From: Thelonectria olida | Taxonomy: Eukaryota; Ascomycota; Sordariomycetes; Hypocreales; Nectriaceae | Direction: 5' to 3' | Assembly: GCA_020736575.1 (NCBI GenBank) | Contig: JAGPYM010000032.1 | Coordinates: 310,001 to 374,000 of the forward strand | Length of the DNA: 64,000 nucleotides | Shown: positions 22,801-30,258 of the stretch, piece by piece | How positions within the stretch are numbered: the first letter of the stretch is position 1 | Layout of the letters: each line of letters starts with the position of its first letter | Notes under the pieces: model-generated | Databases searched by the model: none | What the model was told of the DNA's origin: nothing | Seen by the model: only the letters and a program-made list of their open reading frames with translations | Position numbers and translations under genes: made by a program

Positions 22801-23590
22801 AGCCGAGCTGGAGGCGATAGCGATGGCATTGCGATGCATGCCTGACGGATTACGAAACCGAAGACTTGCCATACTATCAAGCGGCCAGTCAGCGCTGAAA
22901 GCGATCGCACGACCGCGACAACAATCGGGGCAGTGCGCCATCCGAGAAATCTACAACCACATCCGACGGCTAAGAAAAGGCAACAACAGCGTTAAAATGA
23001 TCTGGGTACCGTCCCGGGATGACGCGTTCCCCTTGGGTCCGAAGTCGAAGAGACAGGCCCAGAGAGCAACTGAATCGGGGCGCACGGCAGAGACACAGCC
23101 GTACCAAGCTCGATCGACGCGGACAAGACTGGCGAGAGAGCAGCTGCAACAGCACCAGACACTACCGGACAGAGTGGGCGGCTTCTCCAAGAGGATCGAC
23201 AAAGCGCTACCAGGCAAACACACAAAGGGGCTATACGACGGACTGAAGAGGCGCGAAGCAGACACACTTTCACAGCTACGCACGGGAATGGCCAGGATCA
23301 ACAGCTACCTATCGAGGATCGGTGCGGTGGAATCAGACTTGTGCGGCTGCGGACGGACAGTCGAGACGATGGAACATTTTCTCTTTCGATGCACCAAGTG
23401 GGATGCACAACGTGAAGGCATAAGACAAATCGGGCAAAGCGAGATAGGAAACCTATCGTTCTTTTTGGGAGGAAAGTCGGCATCGGACGGACCGAAGTGG
23501 TCACCTAACCTACAGGCGGTGCGAACAACGATCAAATTTGCGATGAAGACGGGAAGGTTGGGAGTGAAGCAGGAGAATGGGACATACTAA
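19811..23590 (+). CDS. LINE ORF2: endonuclease/reverse transcriptase/RNase H (1,259 aa)
   Basis: I place the start at ATG 19811 (MCTNLQILQLNVGK). There the frame overlaps ORF1 by 11 nt, and the first codons already belong to the endonuclease; the frame happens to be open further upstream. The APE-type endonuclease spans about residues 1-230 (LNVGK, VAEP, AGDFNRHDQLWGG, TIDLMLAS, DHGSDHRAI). The reverse transcriptase lies about 430-720 (FDIKGAYNGVFDD, GLPQGSPLSPVLF and the catalytic FVDD in AFVDDYSAW). An RNase H-like domain follows (about 955-1085; the Tad hallmark ARPRQQSGQ is present, but the usual first Asp is not evident near TTSASGKGG). A C-terminal CCHC finger (CGCGRTVETMEHFLFRC) ends the protein. 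It nicks target DNA and reverse-transcribes the element RNA in place. The ORF is uninterrupted. Confidence 0.92.
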   Translation: MCTNLQILQLNVGKRDVVQLSMINDEDLRDYAVLAVAEPYALNIDGAVVTAPNNHRNWTRFTPTKRHEMRWPIRSMLWIRRDLEAEQLPIPSADLTGAIIRLPDRDVLVVSVYVEGSNENALRTAMEQLHRVMTGFRNSTGKRTDVILAGDFNRHDQLWGGDEVTGRRQGEADPIIDLMDEHGLLSLLRRGTKTWERGGAESTIDLMLASSELAEEMVHCGIHQTDHGSDHRAIHTEFDLTTPERTASPRLLFKNAPWNAIKERVKDQLALLPWDGGVQTQTDRLMEAVLGAIHALVPRAKPSPYAKRWWTTDLTRLRKTYTYWRNLARAQRRAGHRQENLESRAKVASKEYHDSIRRQKKAHWDDFLADGANIWQAAKYLKPGGDMVGDKIPRLKRADGTTTQDKAEQAEELLTAFFPPLPATIEDEGPRPWRREVAMPDLTVEEVEEKVMAAKAWKAPGEDGLPAMVWKQLWPVVKERVMHLFRTSLDEGQLPNQWRSAKIIPLKKPDKGDYALAKAWRPISLLSTLGKVLEAVVADRISYAAETFGLLPTNHFGARKRRSAEQALLLFQEQVYKAWRNRKVVSLASFDIKGAYNGVFDDRLLQRLTARGIPKKLVQWVEAFCSNRTASIVVNDYTSEQRELPQAGLPQGSPLSPVLFLFFNADLVQSKIDSKGGSIAFVDDYSAWVTGPTAEANRDGIQAIIDRALAWGKRSGATFEHDKTAIVHFTRVAERTSGAPFMINGEEVKPKPKAKLLGVIMDAELRFKEHMAKAATKGLSAAMCLRRLRMLPPQAARQLFVATVAPAMDYASVVWSHARGERELKELNRAQKIGARAITGAFQTVAAAIAEAEANVQTVRERHALAGMKMYINVHTLPKKHPLATLKVSGSRRYISPMKRLALALGESGIERMETIEAYAAPPWHARVPLVCETDRKVAVTAANSAEDITITTSASGKGGMVGMGGIISHRATGQANRVVARYSVTLGPRDDQNPYTAELEAIAMALRCMPDGLRNRRLAILSSGQSALKAIARPRQQSGQCAIREIYNHIRRLRKGNNSVKMIWVPSRDDAFPLGPKSKRQAQRATESGRTAETQPYQARSTRTRLAREQLQQHQTLPDRVGGFSKRIDKALPGKHTKGLYDGLKRREADTLSQLRTGMARINSYLSRIGAVESDLCGCGRTVETMEHFLFRCTKWDAQREGIRQIGQSEIGNLSFFLGGKSASDGPKWSPNLQAVRTTIKFAMKTGRLGVKQENGTY

Positions 23591-23901
23591 CAGCCGGAAC
23601 CAGGAAACATTGGCACAATACTAACACAACACAGCCTCGTTTGACAGACCATGCTTCAGCTGCTGAGGATAGGATGCTGAACACTTGGAGAAATCGGCCT
23701 TCAAGCAGGCCTGTCAGCCAGACTCAAGCGAGGCTAGAAGAAAGCGATTCAAGGAGTGAGGGTGGGGCTTTATTTTGTGGTCAGGATCAACACGGCGGAA
23801 GTGTAAATAGCATAGCGTCTTCCATGGCCCTATGAGATCCGTTCTCCCGGGCGTAATAAATCTACTACTACTACTACTACTATATAACGTACATGATAAG
23901 C

Positions 23902-26900
23902 AGGACTTATCGTGGGGTCGTTTTGCGGAGTAATTTCGGGAAATCGTATGCGATTACACAACTACCATCTGATAAGTGCCTGGCGCCGCGCACGCGAATA
24001 TCTCGACAGCCAGCGGCCCAATCGAGGCCGTTCTGGGTCTGGGGGACTGTTATACTCCGGCGGTGCATTTAGCCCAGGAACTATGCTATATAGGCTACTA
24101 GGCGTTAAGATATTTGCATATATAGCGCCAGAAGGGACAAGGGGGCTAGGCTCCGCTGTAAGGACTATAAAATAATAATATATTAATATTATAGCTCCTT
24201 AATCTATAAAAATATATCTTTAAAATAGATAGATATATACAGACTATATAAATATATAAAGACCCTACTAGACGGCCGGCTTACCGTCGACGAGGGGCCG
24301 TCCGCCTCCTCCCCAGCCGGGTCCAGCGCCCCCGATGGCCCTGGCCCCGACTCGGACCATGTCCCGGGCCCGGGCTTGGGTCATCGGGCACGGGGGTCCC
24401 TACCTGTACCCGTATCTGGCCCTGGCCCTGGCCCCGCCGGCGGCGCTGCTTGAGCTCGTCGACGAGCCGGTTCAAGCTCCGGCCGGCGCGTAGGAGCTCT
24501 AATTCTGCAACGGCCTCCTCCTCGCTCTTACCGGATGCCGTACGGGCTAAGAGCTCATCCCAGATCACCTTCCGGCGACAGAACTGCACCCTAACCCCGT
24601 TCCCCGGGCGCCAGCGGCTTCCCCACGTCTTTTCCAGTTCCCGTACGGCCGGCTGACCTGCAATCCCTTCCCCCCACTCCTTCCAGACGTCCCGCACTGT
24701 GAAGACCCTAGCCAGGGCTGTAACGACGGGCATATCTGGTGCCAGAGGCTCTGGGGCCGGGGCCGGAGCCGTATTGGGATTCAAGGTAGGAGCTGTCGAC
24801 GGCGCCGGTGCCAGCGCCGACGACACTGCTGGCCCGGCTCCGAAGTAGCCGGTAAAGGTGATAGGGACCTTGCCCTGGAGGAGCGCATCGAGGCCGCCCT
24901 GAATCCCCTCGAGCCGGGCCTCGAGCCGGATGGCGAGCCGCTGGCTATTCCGCAAGAGCGACTCGCGCGTGCTCTCTAAGACACCGCTTAGCTCTGGCAG
25001 CGCACGTTGTACGAGCAAGCTTAACGGCTCCGTAGCCCCCACCGCGTCGGAGCGCACGGCGACGGCGAACTCGTCCCACTCGGGCCCGTTAAAAGGGGCG
25101 TAGGCGAAGAAGGGCAGCGACGGGTATCGGGGCTGTAAGACAGCTAGGTCCTGTAAGAGTACTATACGCAGGCGCCGCATAAGCTTAAGGAAGCCGTCGG
25201 CCGCTAGGTCGTCATCGTCGAGGCCGCCTTCTGCCCAGCATTGCCGGCGCGCGCGCCCCTCAAAGCGAGGCTCCCATTCCTCGATCCACGGCCATAGCTG
25301 CTTTTGTAAGACGTACGGGGGTTCGTGAGCCGCACGTGCGAGGAAGTAGTCCCCGGGCGACGCCGAGAAGCCGGCGACGATACGCATGAATTGGCGCGGT
25401 AGGTGAGTAAGATAGGCCTGGCAGAGCACGCTCTGGTTCCAACGCCCGGCCTGCGAGATCTGGGCAAGCGACGTGCCGTGGGTCTCCGCGTCCTGGGCGC
25501 CTACCCTGCGCGGGAGGTGCGTCTTCTTCGACGCGATAAGGCCGGCGGCGCCGAAGATACGCCAGGTCTCTTGCAGCTGCGTCGGGTACGAGAGCTCCTG
25601 CTCGCGGTCCCGTCCGACGAGGACCTTGATCCGATACCAGTCCTGACGGCGCCGGAAGGACGGGGGCGGCTCGCCGGCGACGTGCCAGCGCCAGAAGAAG
25701 AGCTGCGCTAGGGCCCCTTGCGTACAGAATAAGGGGTCCTTATGCCGGAGGGCGCCCATGAACTCCTTCCTCGCCGTCTTATTTAGCTTACCGTCTCGCA
25801 AAAGGCTCACGAGGCAGCCACAGGCGGTCGGGCCTTCTGAAGGCGGATAGTCGAGTAGGGATAGGTCTGCAAGCTCCATCTTACGGCGGTTCTCCCCCCG
25901 TAAGAGGTAGTAGTGGCCGAAGAGGAGGTCGACTCGCGTGCGGAGGTTTTGCGGCGCGTACGCGGCCCCGCTGAGAAGGAGATCCTGGATCCGGAGCCAT
26001 TCATCGGGGGAATAGCCGGCCTGGATCCCGTCGGTTCCGCGGTCTTTAAATGAGGCGCGGTCGTGCTTCCCCCGCTGCCGGCCCCGTTGCTCAAGGAAGC
26101 CCCGTACGGCAGCGCCCCGGGGATTCTCCGTATTCGCGTTGCCGTGAGCCACCTGGAGCCGCCAGAGCTCGATAACGGCCGCGATGTAGGCGTCGATAGT
26201 GCTCCTCGCAAGCGGGGATCCTTCGGCAAGTTCTACTGCAGCCGGCACAAGGGCCGTGGGTGGCACGTAACCCTCGCGGTCGTCCGCGAGCAGCTCGGCC
26301 GCCTCGGCCAGGGGGACCTCTAGGGCTTCGGCCAGGCTTTCGGCCTCGGCCAGGGCCGCGGCCTCGAGCTGCTGCTGCTCCTGCTCGAGCTGTTGCCGCA
26401 ACTGTACGGCCTTGCTTTTGCTCTTACCCGTACCCCTACCCCGCGCCCTTGGCTTCTTCGGCGGCGGCGCTACGCGTCGTAAGAGGATATCCTCTTTGAG
26501 CCACGCCGCCAGCTTGTCCGGCGTTACGAGCTCGCCGTCGGGCCAACTATAGAGCGAGCCGTCTGCTGCAGCCCGGGGCGTATGGCACCAGGCCTATAGG
26601 TATTCGTCTGTTAGCCGCGCCTGAGGAGACTCTACTTGAACAGGGGGAAGGGGAAAGGGGAGGGGCCGGTCGGGGGGACGCGCCTTCCACTCCCGCTGCT
26701 TCGCCGCGTAACTCCGCGCCGTGTTCGCCGGCTGTTCGTCCTTCTTCGCCTGGAGGCCCGCCCTCCGGGCGGCACGGGCGCGCTCGTCGGCGGCCGTGTA
26801 CGAGTCGTTGGCGGTCATCTCGGTCGATCAGGGCCTTCTGGGTGTGGTGTTGTTCTGGGCTGGGTAGGTTGGAGGCCTCATAAGTCGGGAGGGACTTATC

Positions 26901-27022
26901 AAATGCACTTATCAGGCGTCGCGCACACGATTTCACGGATTTCACGGGCCGCGTTTTGCGGGGGATAAGTGGTCACGTGGCCTTAGCGGATTACGACGCA
27001 ATTGCGGGCACCATCGATAAGC
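23902..27022 (-). mobile_element. CryptonF tyrosine-recombinase transposon (about 3.1 kb)
   Basis: It is bordered by a 7-bp direct repeat GATAAGC (23895-23901 and 27016-27022). Removing one copy with the insert restores a perfect pogo TIR, which fixes the boundaries. It encodes one Ndc10-like tyrosine recombinase with a GCR1_C domain on the minus strand. Close to each end is an imperfect inverted subterminal block: ACTTATC at 23905 to GATAAGT at 23971, mirrored at 26907-26970, with a further ACTTATC at 26894. The coding part is strongly GC-rich, while about 24160-24260 is AT-rich. No TIR sits at the very ends, as expected for Cryptons, which move through a recombined circular intermediate. 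Confidence 0.85.
24281..26818 (-). CDS. CryptonF tyrosine recombinase (Ndc10-like core plus GCR1_C)
   Basis: The main frame is 24281-26401 (706 aa); the same frame continues upstream to ATG 26818, interrupted by one TAG at 26594-26596. Upstream coding sense is clear (NTARSYAAKQREWKA before the stop, LYSWPDGELVTPDKLAAWL after it). The stop may be a CAG-to-TAG change, or it may lie in a 42-nt intron (26594-26635, GTAGAG...GCTAAC...CTATAG) that would preserve the frame. Numbering from the 706-aa frame, the recombinase catalytic set is present: Arg168 (LLRGEN), His295 and Arg298 (THLPRR), Tyr330 (CQAYLTHLPRQFMR). The typical QAGRWNQ is near 320, and LQKQLWPWIEEW and the AADGFLKLMRRLR helix follow. 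GCR1_C DNA-binding domain is at about 568-655 (VWKEWGEG, GSRWRPG, FCRRKVIWDEL). It should cut and join the element at its core sites. Confidence 0.85.
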
Positions 27023-27105
27023 GAGTGCACCAACCAAGCGAGTGCACCAAAAATCTCCCAATCTCTCCTCTTCGCATCTAATCAACTATTTCTCAACCAT
27101 CAAAC

Positions 27106-28761
27106 ATGTCACAATCAAATAATGAGGCTAATATGCTTCTCGCTCTTCGAGCCCTTCAAAATGACCCGAAACTGGGTCTCCGACCCGCCGCAAGGTTATA
27201 CCAGGTGGATTATTATGCCCTTCGTCGCCGACAGAAAGGCATCCCGTCTCGACGCGATACCATCCCTAACTCACGCAGACTATCCGATCTAGAAGAGCAG
27301 ATCATTATTCAGTTCATTCTTGACCTGGATTCGCGAGGATTTCCCCCGCGACTGCGTGGTGTTGAAGAAATGGCTAACCGACTGCTCGCCGACCGCGACG
27401 CGTCACCTGTCGGCAAGCGCTGGGCTTCCAACTTCGTTAGGCGACACCCAAAGCTCAAGACGCGTTTTTTTCGTAAATACGACTATCAGAGGGCCAAATG
27501 CGAGGATTCGACCATCATTCGCGATTGGTTCAGGCTCGTGGAGAACACAATCGCGAAATATGGTATCACCCTCGCTGATATCTACAACTTTGACGAGACA
27601 GGCTTTATGATGGGCGTTATTGCAAGCGGAATGGTTGTCACAGGCGCAGAAAGACGTGGAAAGGCGAAATCAGTGCAGCCTGGAAATCGGGAATGGGTTA
27701 CAGTCATTCAGGCTATCAATGCTGAAGGGTGGGCGATTACGCCGTTTATCGTGGTTGCGGGCCAATATCACCTTGCCAGCTGGTACCAAGAAAGCAACCT
27801 CCCGGGCGATTGGGCTATCACCACGACCAAAAATGGCTGGACCGATAATGATACAGGTCTCGAGTGGCTCAAGCACTTTGATCAACACACAAAGACGCGA
27901 TCAAGCGGTCGCTATCGTCTTCTGATCCTTGATGGGCACGAAAGTCACCACTCAGTCGACTTTGAGAAATATTGCGAAGACAACCACATCATTACGCTAT
28001 GTATGCCGCCTCATTCGTCTCATCTACTTCAGCCTCTTGATGTCGGGTGCTTTGGGCCACTCAAAAAGGCCTACGGTCGAGAAATAGAGCATCTGATCAG
28101 GTGCTCTATAACCCACGTTTCAAAGACCGACTTCTTTCCGGCATTTTACGCCGCCCACCAAGCCGCTATGACAGAAAGTAATATCAAGGGGGGGTTTCGA
28201 GGGGCCGGGCTTGTGCCTTTGGACCCGGAAAGTGTCCTATCGAAGCTTGATGTGCAGCTACGAACTCCAACACCGATCGAGGAGGAGGCCAGCCTCCCAG
28301 ACCCTTGGGTGCCCAAGACGCCAAAGACCGTCCTCGAGGCCACTTCTCAATCTGAATATCTTGAAAGACGAATCAGAAGGCACCAGGGCAGCTCTCCAGC
28401 ATCTATTGTTGACGCGCTCAAGTCATTTTCTAAGGGAACAAAGGCGATAATGCATCAGATAGCATTATTAAAGTCTGAGAACCAGATCCTTCGACAGGCA
28501 AATGAGACTCTTAGCAAACGGCGTAGAGCAAAAAAAACCCGCCTACGGAATGGAGGGAAGATGACTGTAGGTGAGGGAAGGGATGTAATTGATCAGAAAG
28601 ACATTGATGCGCAGATGGTGGCCGAATTATCGAGAAGTGGTGGTCAAGGAAGGTCAGCGCTGGGGAGAGAAAGGCGTTGTAGAACCTGTGGAAAGACCGG
28701 ACATAATACAAGAACATGTCAGATAGTTGTATTAATATCTGAAGAAGAGTATAGCGATTAG
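27106..28761 (+). CDS. Fot1/pogo transposase, intact (551 aa)
   Basis: Cut-and-paste transposase of the Tc1/mariner superfamily, pogo/Fot1 group. The start is ATG 27106 (MSQSNNEANM). The N-terminal 130 residues form a psq-like HTH plus a Tc5/CENP-B-type HTH DNA-binding region (LRPAARLYQVDYYALRRR; RLLADRDASPVGKRWASNF). The DDE core has Asp163 (NFDETGF), Asp276 (LILDGHESH) and Asp312 (LLQPLDVGCFGPLKK), a DD35D spacing. After a Lys/Arg-rich linker the C-terminus carries a CCHC zinc knuckle, CRTCGKTGHNTRTC. It is uninterrupted, so the protein could be active, although its own left TIR is split by the Crypton. The second copy at 34214-35886 is a frameshifted paralogue. Confidence 0.92.
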   Translation: MSQSNNEANMLLALRALQNDPKLGLRPAARLYQVDYYALRRRQKGIPSRRDTIPNSRRLSDLEEQIIIQFILDLDSRGFPPRLRGVEEMANRLLADRDASPVGKRWASNFVRRHPKLKTRFFRKYDYQRAKCEDSTIIRDWFRLVENTIAKYGITLADIYNFDETGFMMGVIASGMVVTGAERRGKAKSVQPGNREWVTVIQAINAEGWAITPFIVVAGQYHLASWYQESNLPGDWAITTTKNGWTDNDTGLEWLKHFDQHTKTRSSGRYRLLILDGHESHHSVDFEKYCEDNHIITLCMPPHSSHLLQPLDVGCFGPLKKAYGREIEHLIRCSITHVSKTDFFPAFYAAHQAAMTESNIKGGFRGAGLVPLDPESVLSKLDVQLRTPTPIEEEASLPDPWVPKTPKTVLEATSQSEYLERRIRRHQGSSPASIVDALKSFSKGTKAIMHQIALLKSENQILRQANETLSKRRRAKKTRLRNGGKMTVGEGRDVIDQKDIDAQMVAELSRSGGQGRSALGRERRCRTCGKTGHNTRTCQIVVLISEEEYSD

Positions 28762-28869
28762 TTTCAATTGATCAGATGCTTTGTGGTGATTTTAAGCTAT
28801 GTTATGTCTTAATGGTGGGAATTTTTGGTGCACTCGCTTGGTTGGTGCACTCGCTTATCATGTACGTTA

Positions 28870-28901
28870 GCTGTAATTCACACTATTAGTAACCCTTCAC
28901 A
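28870..28901 (+). repeat. 5' LTR, remaining 32 bp
   Basis: GCTGTAATTCACAC...CTTCACA is identical to the last 32 bp of the 3' LTR (34128-34159), preceded by the duplicated TA of the pogo insertion. Together with 17989-18155 it rebuilds a 199-bp LTR. Confidence 0.92.
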
Positions 28902-28949
28902 TACATACAAGATCAGGCATACTCGAGTTAGCGTTCGGAAGTCTGAACA

Positions 28950-30187
28950 ATGGAGAACACCTCCACAGATCAGTTTAGCCGGGAGTCACCTTCTACAGAA
29001 GGCCTGGAAGCAATTCTCAAACAATTGCTTGAAGGACAGAAACGTCAAGAGAAGATACAAGAGCAGCAGGCTCTGCAAATCGGAGCACTACAGGCAGCAG
29101 TCAGGGAAACGGCCACAACACCGCTATTGACCCCCAGCCAACCACACCGACCCTCCCGCAGAGCGAGCTGCAAGTAGCAACAGAAGCCACCCTGTCTGCC
29201 GCAGTGGCGAACGTTGGGACTCAGCAGCGCCCACGTCGCCGTCTGAAGGATCCCAAACCCTTCAGTGGCAAGAAAACCGAGTGGAAATCTTTTAGATTGG
29301 AAGCAGAAAACGTCCTTGCAACGGACGGAGAAGCCATTGGAGACGCAACAGATCAGTTGCGTGCTCTCTACGCCTGGCTGGAAGGGAAACCGAAGAACTC
29401 CTCCACCAGTTTTGTCAGCGCGAGTATACAAAAAGGGGTCTGCGATCCTCTCGCCTTCCTGGATCGCCTCGAAGCAGTTTACGGCGAGCGCGACCGTAAA
29501 CAGAAGGCCCTGAAAGCCCTCCGGGAAATACGTCAAGGTGATGACGAAACATTCGCCGCCTTCTACCCCAGGTTCGAGGCAGAACTAAACGACGCCGGAT
29601 CAGAACTATGGACGGAAGACACCAAGATAAACTACCTACAGGGAGCGTTGAACGAGTCCTTGAAGTCGAGGCTGGTACTGTTAGACGATACCGATGTGTA
29701 CATCGACTTTGCACGACAGTGCGAGAAAATCAGCAGCAAGATGGAGCTTCTCGGCCAGTGGAAGGGTAAAAACAGGGACGAAGGCCGGAAGCGTCGCAGT
29801 GGTGCCAACACCCTAAAGCACGGCTCGGACCCCCATAGTCCGGTGGCCCGGGAAGACATGATGGAGTGGGAGCCGACGGAACCGCCTGTCACCGTGAGCG
29901 CCACAAGAATTGGGAACATCAATGGTTACCCATCAAAGAGGCCTGAGGACAGAGACTTGTTGGGCAAGCGAGCCAAATGGGTGACTGCGGACGAGATTCA
30001 GCACCGTCGGGAAGAGGGACGCTGCTTGAGGTGCGGCAGGAGCGGGTGCAGAATCGCGACTTGCCCACTTGCCGCCCCCATTCCTCCAAGGAACCGTTCC
30101 GAGCGGCAGCCTATCCAAGTCAATCGCGCCGCAATCGAGGATGCAACCAGTAATGAGTCGGAGAGCGAAGAGCAGGGAAAAGAATAG
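28950..30187 (+). CDS. Chromovirus gag, with a frame change near 29120
   Basis: The N-terminal part starts at ATG 28950 (MENTSTDQFSRESPSTEG, then a KRQEKIQEQQALQIGAL coiled segment). Coding sense then passes to the -1 frame between about 29110 and 29160, where it reads AIDPQPTTPTLPQSELQV and continues without a break to TAG 30185-30187. This fits a 1-nt deletion or a -1 frameshift; the local sequence is not a canonical slippery heptamer. The long frame from 29204 encodes the capsid-like domain (RLKDPKPFSGKKTEWKSF, WTEDTKINYLQGAL) and one knuckle, CLRCGRSGCRIATC. In that knuckle Cys replaces the usual His of CX2CX4HX4C. Gag assembles the virus-like particle. Confidence 0.75.
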
Positions 30188-30214
30188 CTCCTGAGGGAAG
30201 TCGGGCTCAGGAGC
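30187..30214 (+). promoter_or_regulatory. Perfect 9-bp hairpin at the gag stop codon
   Basis: GCTCCTGAG (30187-30195) and CTCAGGAGC (30206-30214) pair perfectly around a 10-nt loop. The stem begins at the last base of the gag TAG. The pol ATG follows at 30259 in another frame. Stop-associated RNA structures of this kind are known to support gag-to-pol recoding or reinitiation in some LTR elements; that role is an inference here. Confidence 0.6.
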
Positions 30215-30258
30215 CCTTAACCGCCGAAGAAGAATGGAAACAGCACGGAGAAAGCAGA

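Larger units (their letters stand above)
18160..23880 (+). mobile_element. Tad-clade non-LTR retrotransposon (LINE), apparently complete
   Basis: It is flanked by a 10-bp target-site duplication TATATAACGT (18150-18159 and 23881-23890). It has a 5' UTR with a 9-bp tandem repeat, two overlapping intact ORFs, and a 3' end with AATAAA followed by a (CTA)n tail (about 23862-23880), the usual LINE signature. The ORF2 domain order (endonuclease, reverse transcriptase, RNase H, terminal zinc finger) matches the Tad1 clade of filamentous fungi. No stop or frameshift interrupts either ORF. It inserted across the junction of the chromovirus LTR and the younger pogo TIR: the duplicated ACGT is the first four bases of that TIR. 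Confidence 0.93.
23887..28867 (+). mobile_element. Younger Fot1/pogo-type DNA transposon, interrupted by a Crypton
   Basis: The TSD is TA (18154-18155 on the left, re-copied with the LINE duplication at 23885-23886; 28868-28869 on the right). The left TIR begins ACGTACATGATAAGC (23887-23901), is split by the Crypton, and continues at 27023-27054. The right TIR is 28821-28867. Rejoined, the two 47-bp TIRs are perfectly complementary, and each contains a direct repeat of AAGCGAGTGCACCAA. Without the Crypton the element is 1,860 bp. The transposase is intact. It sits in the 5' LTR of the chromovirus. Confidence 0.9.

Noticed and set aside
23902..27022. Starship captain (DUF3435) and Starship giant element
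   Set aside because: The tyrosine recombinase has Ndc10-like core motifs and a GCR1_C domain, the CryptonF architecture, and its boundaries enclose only about 3.1 kb without cargo.
28902..28930. tRNA primer-binding site of the chromovirus
   Set aside because: The sequence after the 5' LTR (TACATACAAGATCAGG) does not resemble a tRNA 3' end complement that I can name; the priming mechanism is left open.
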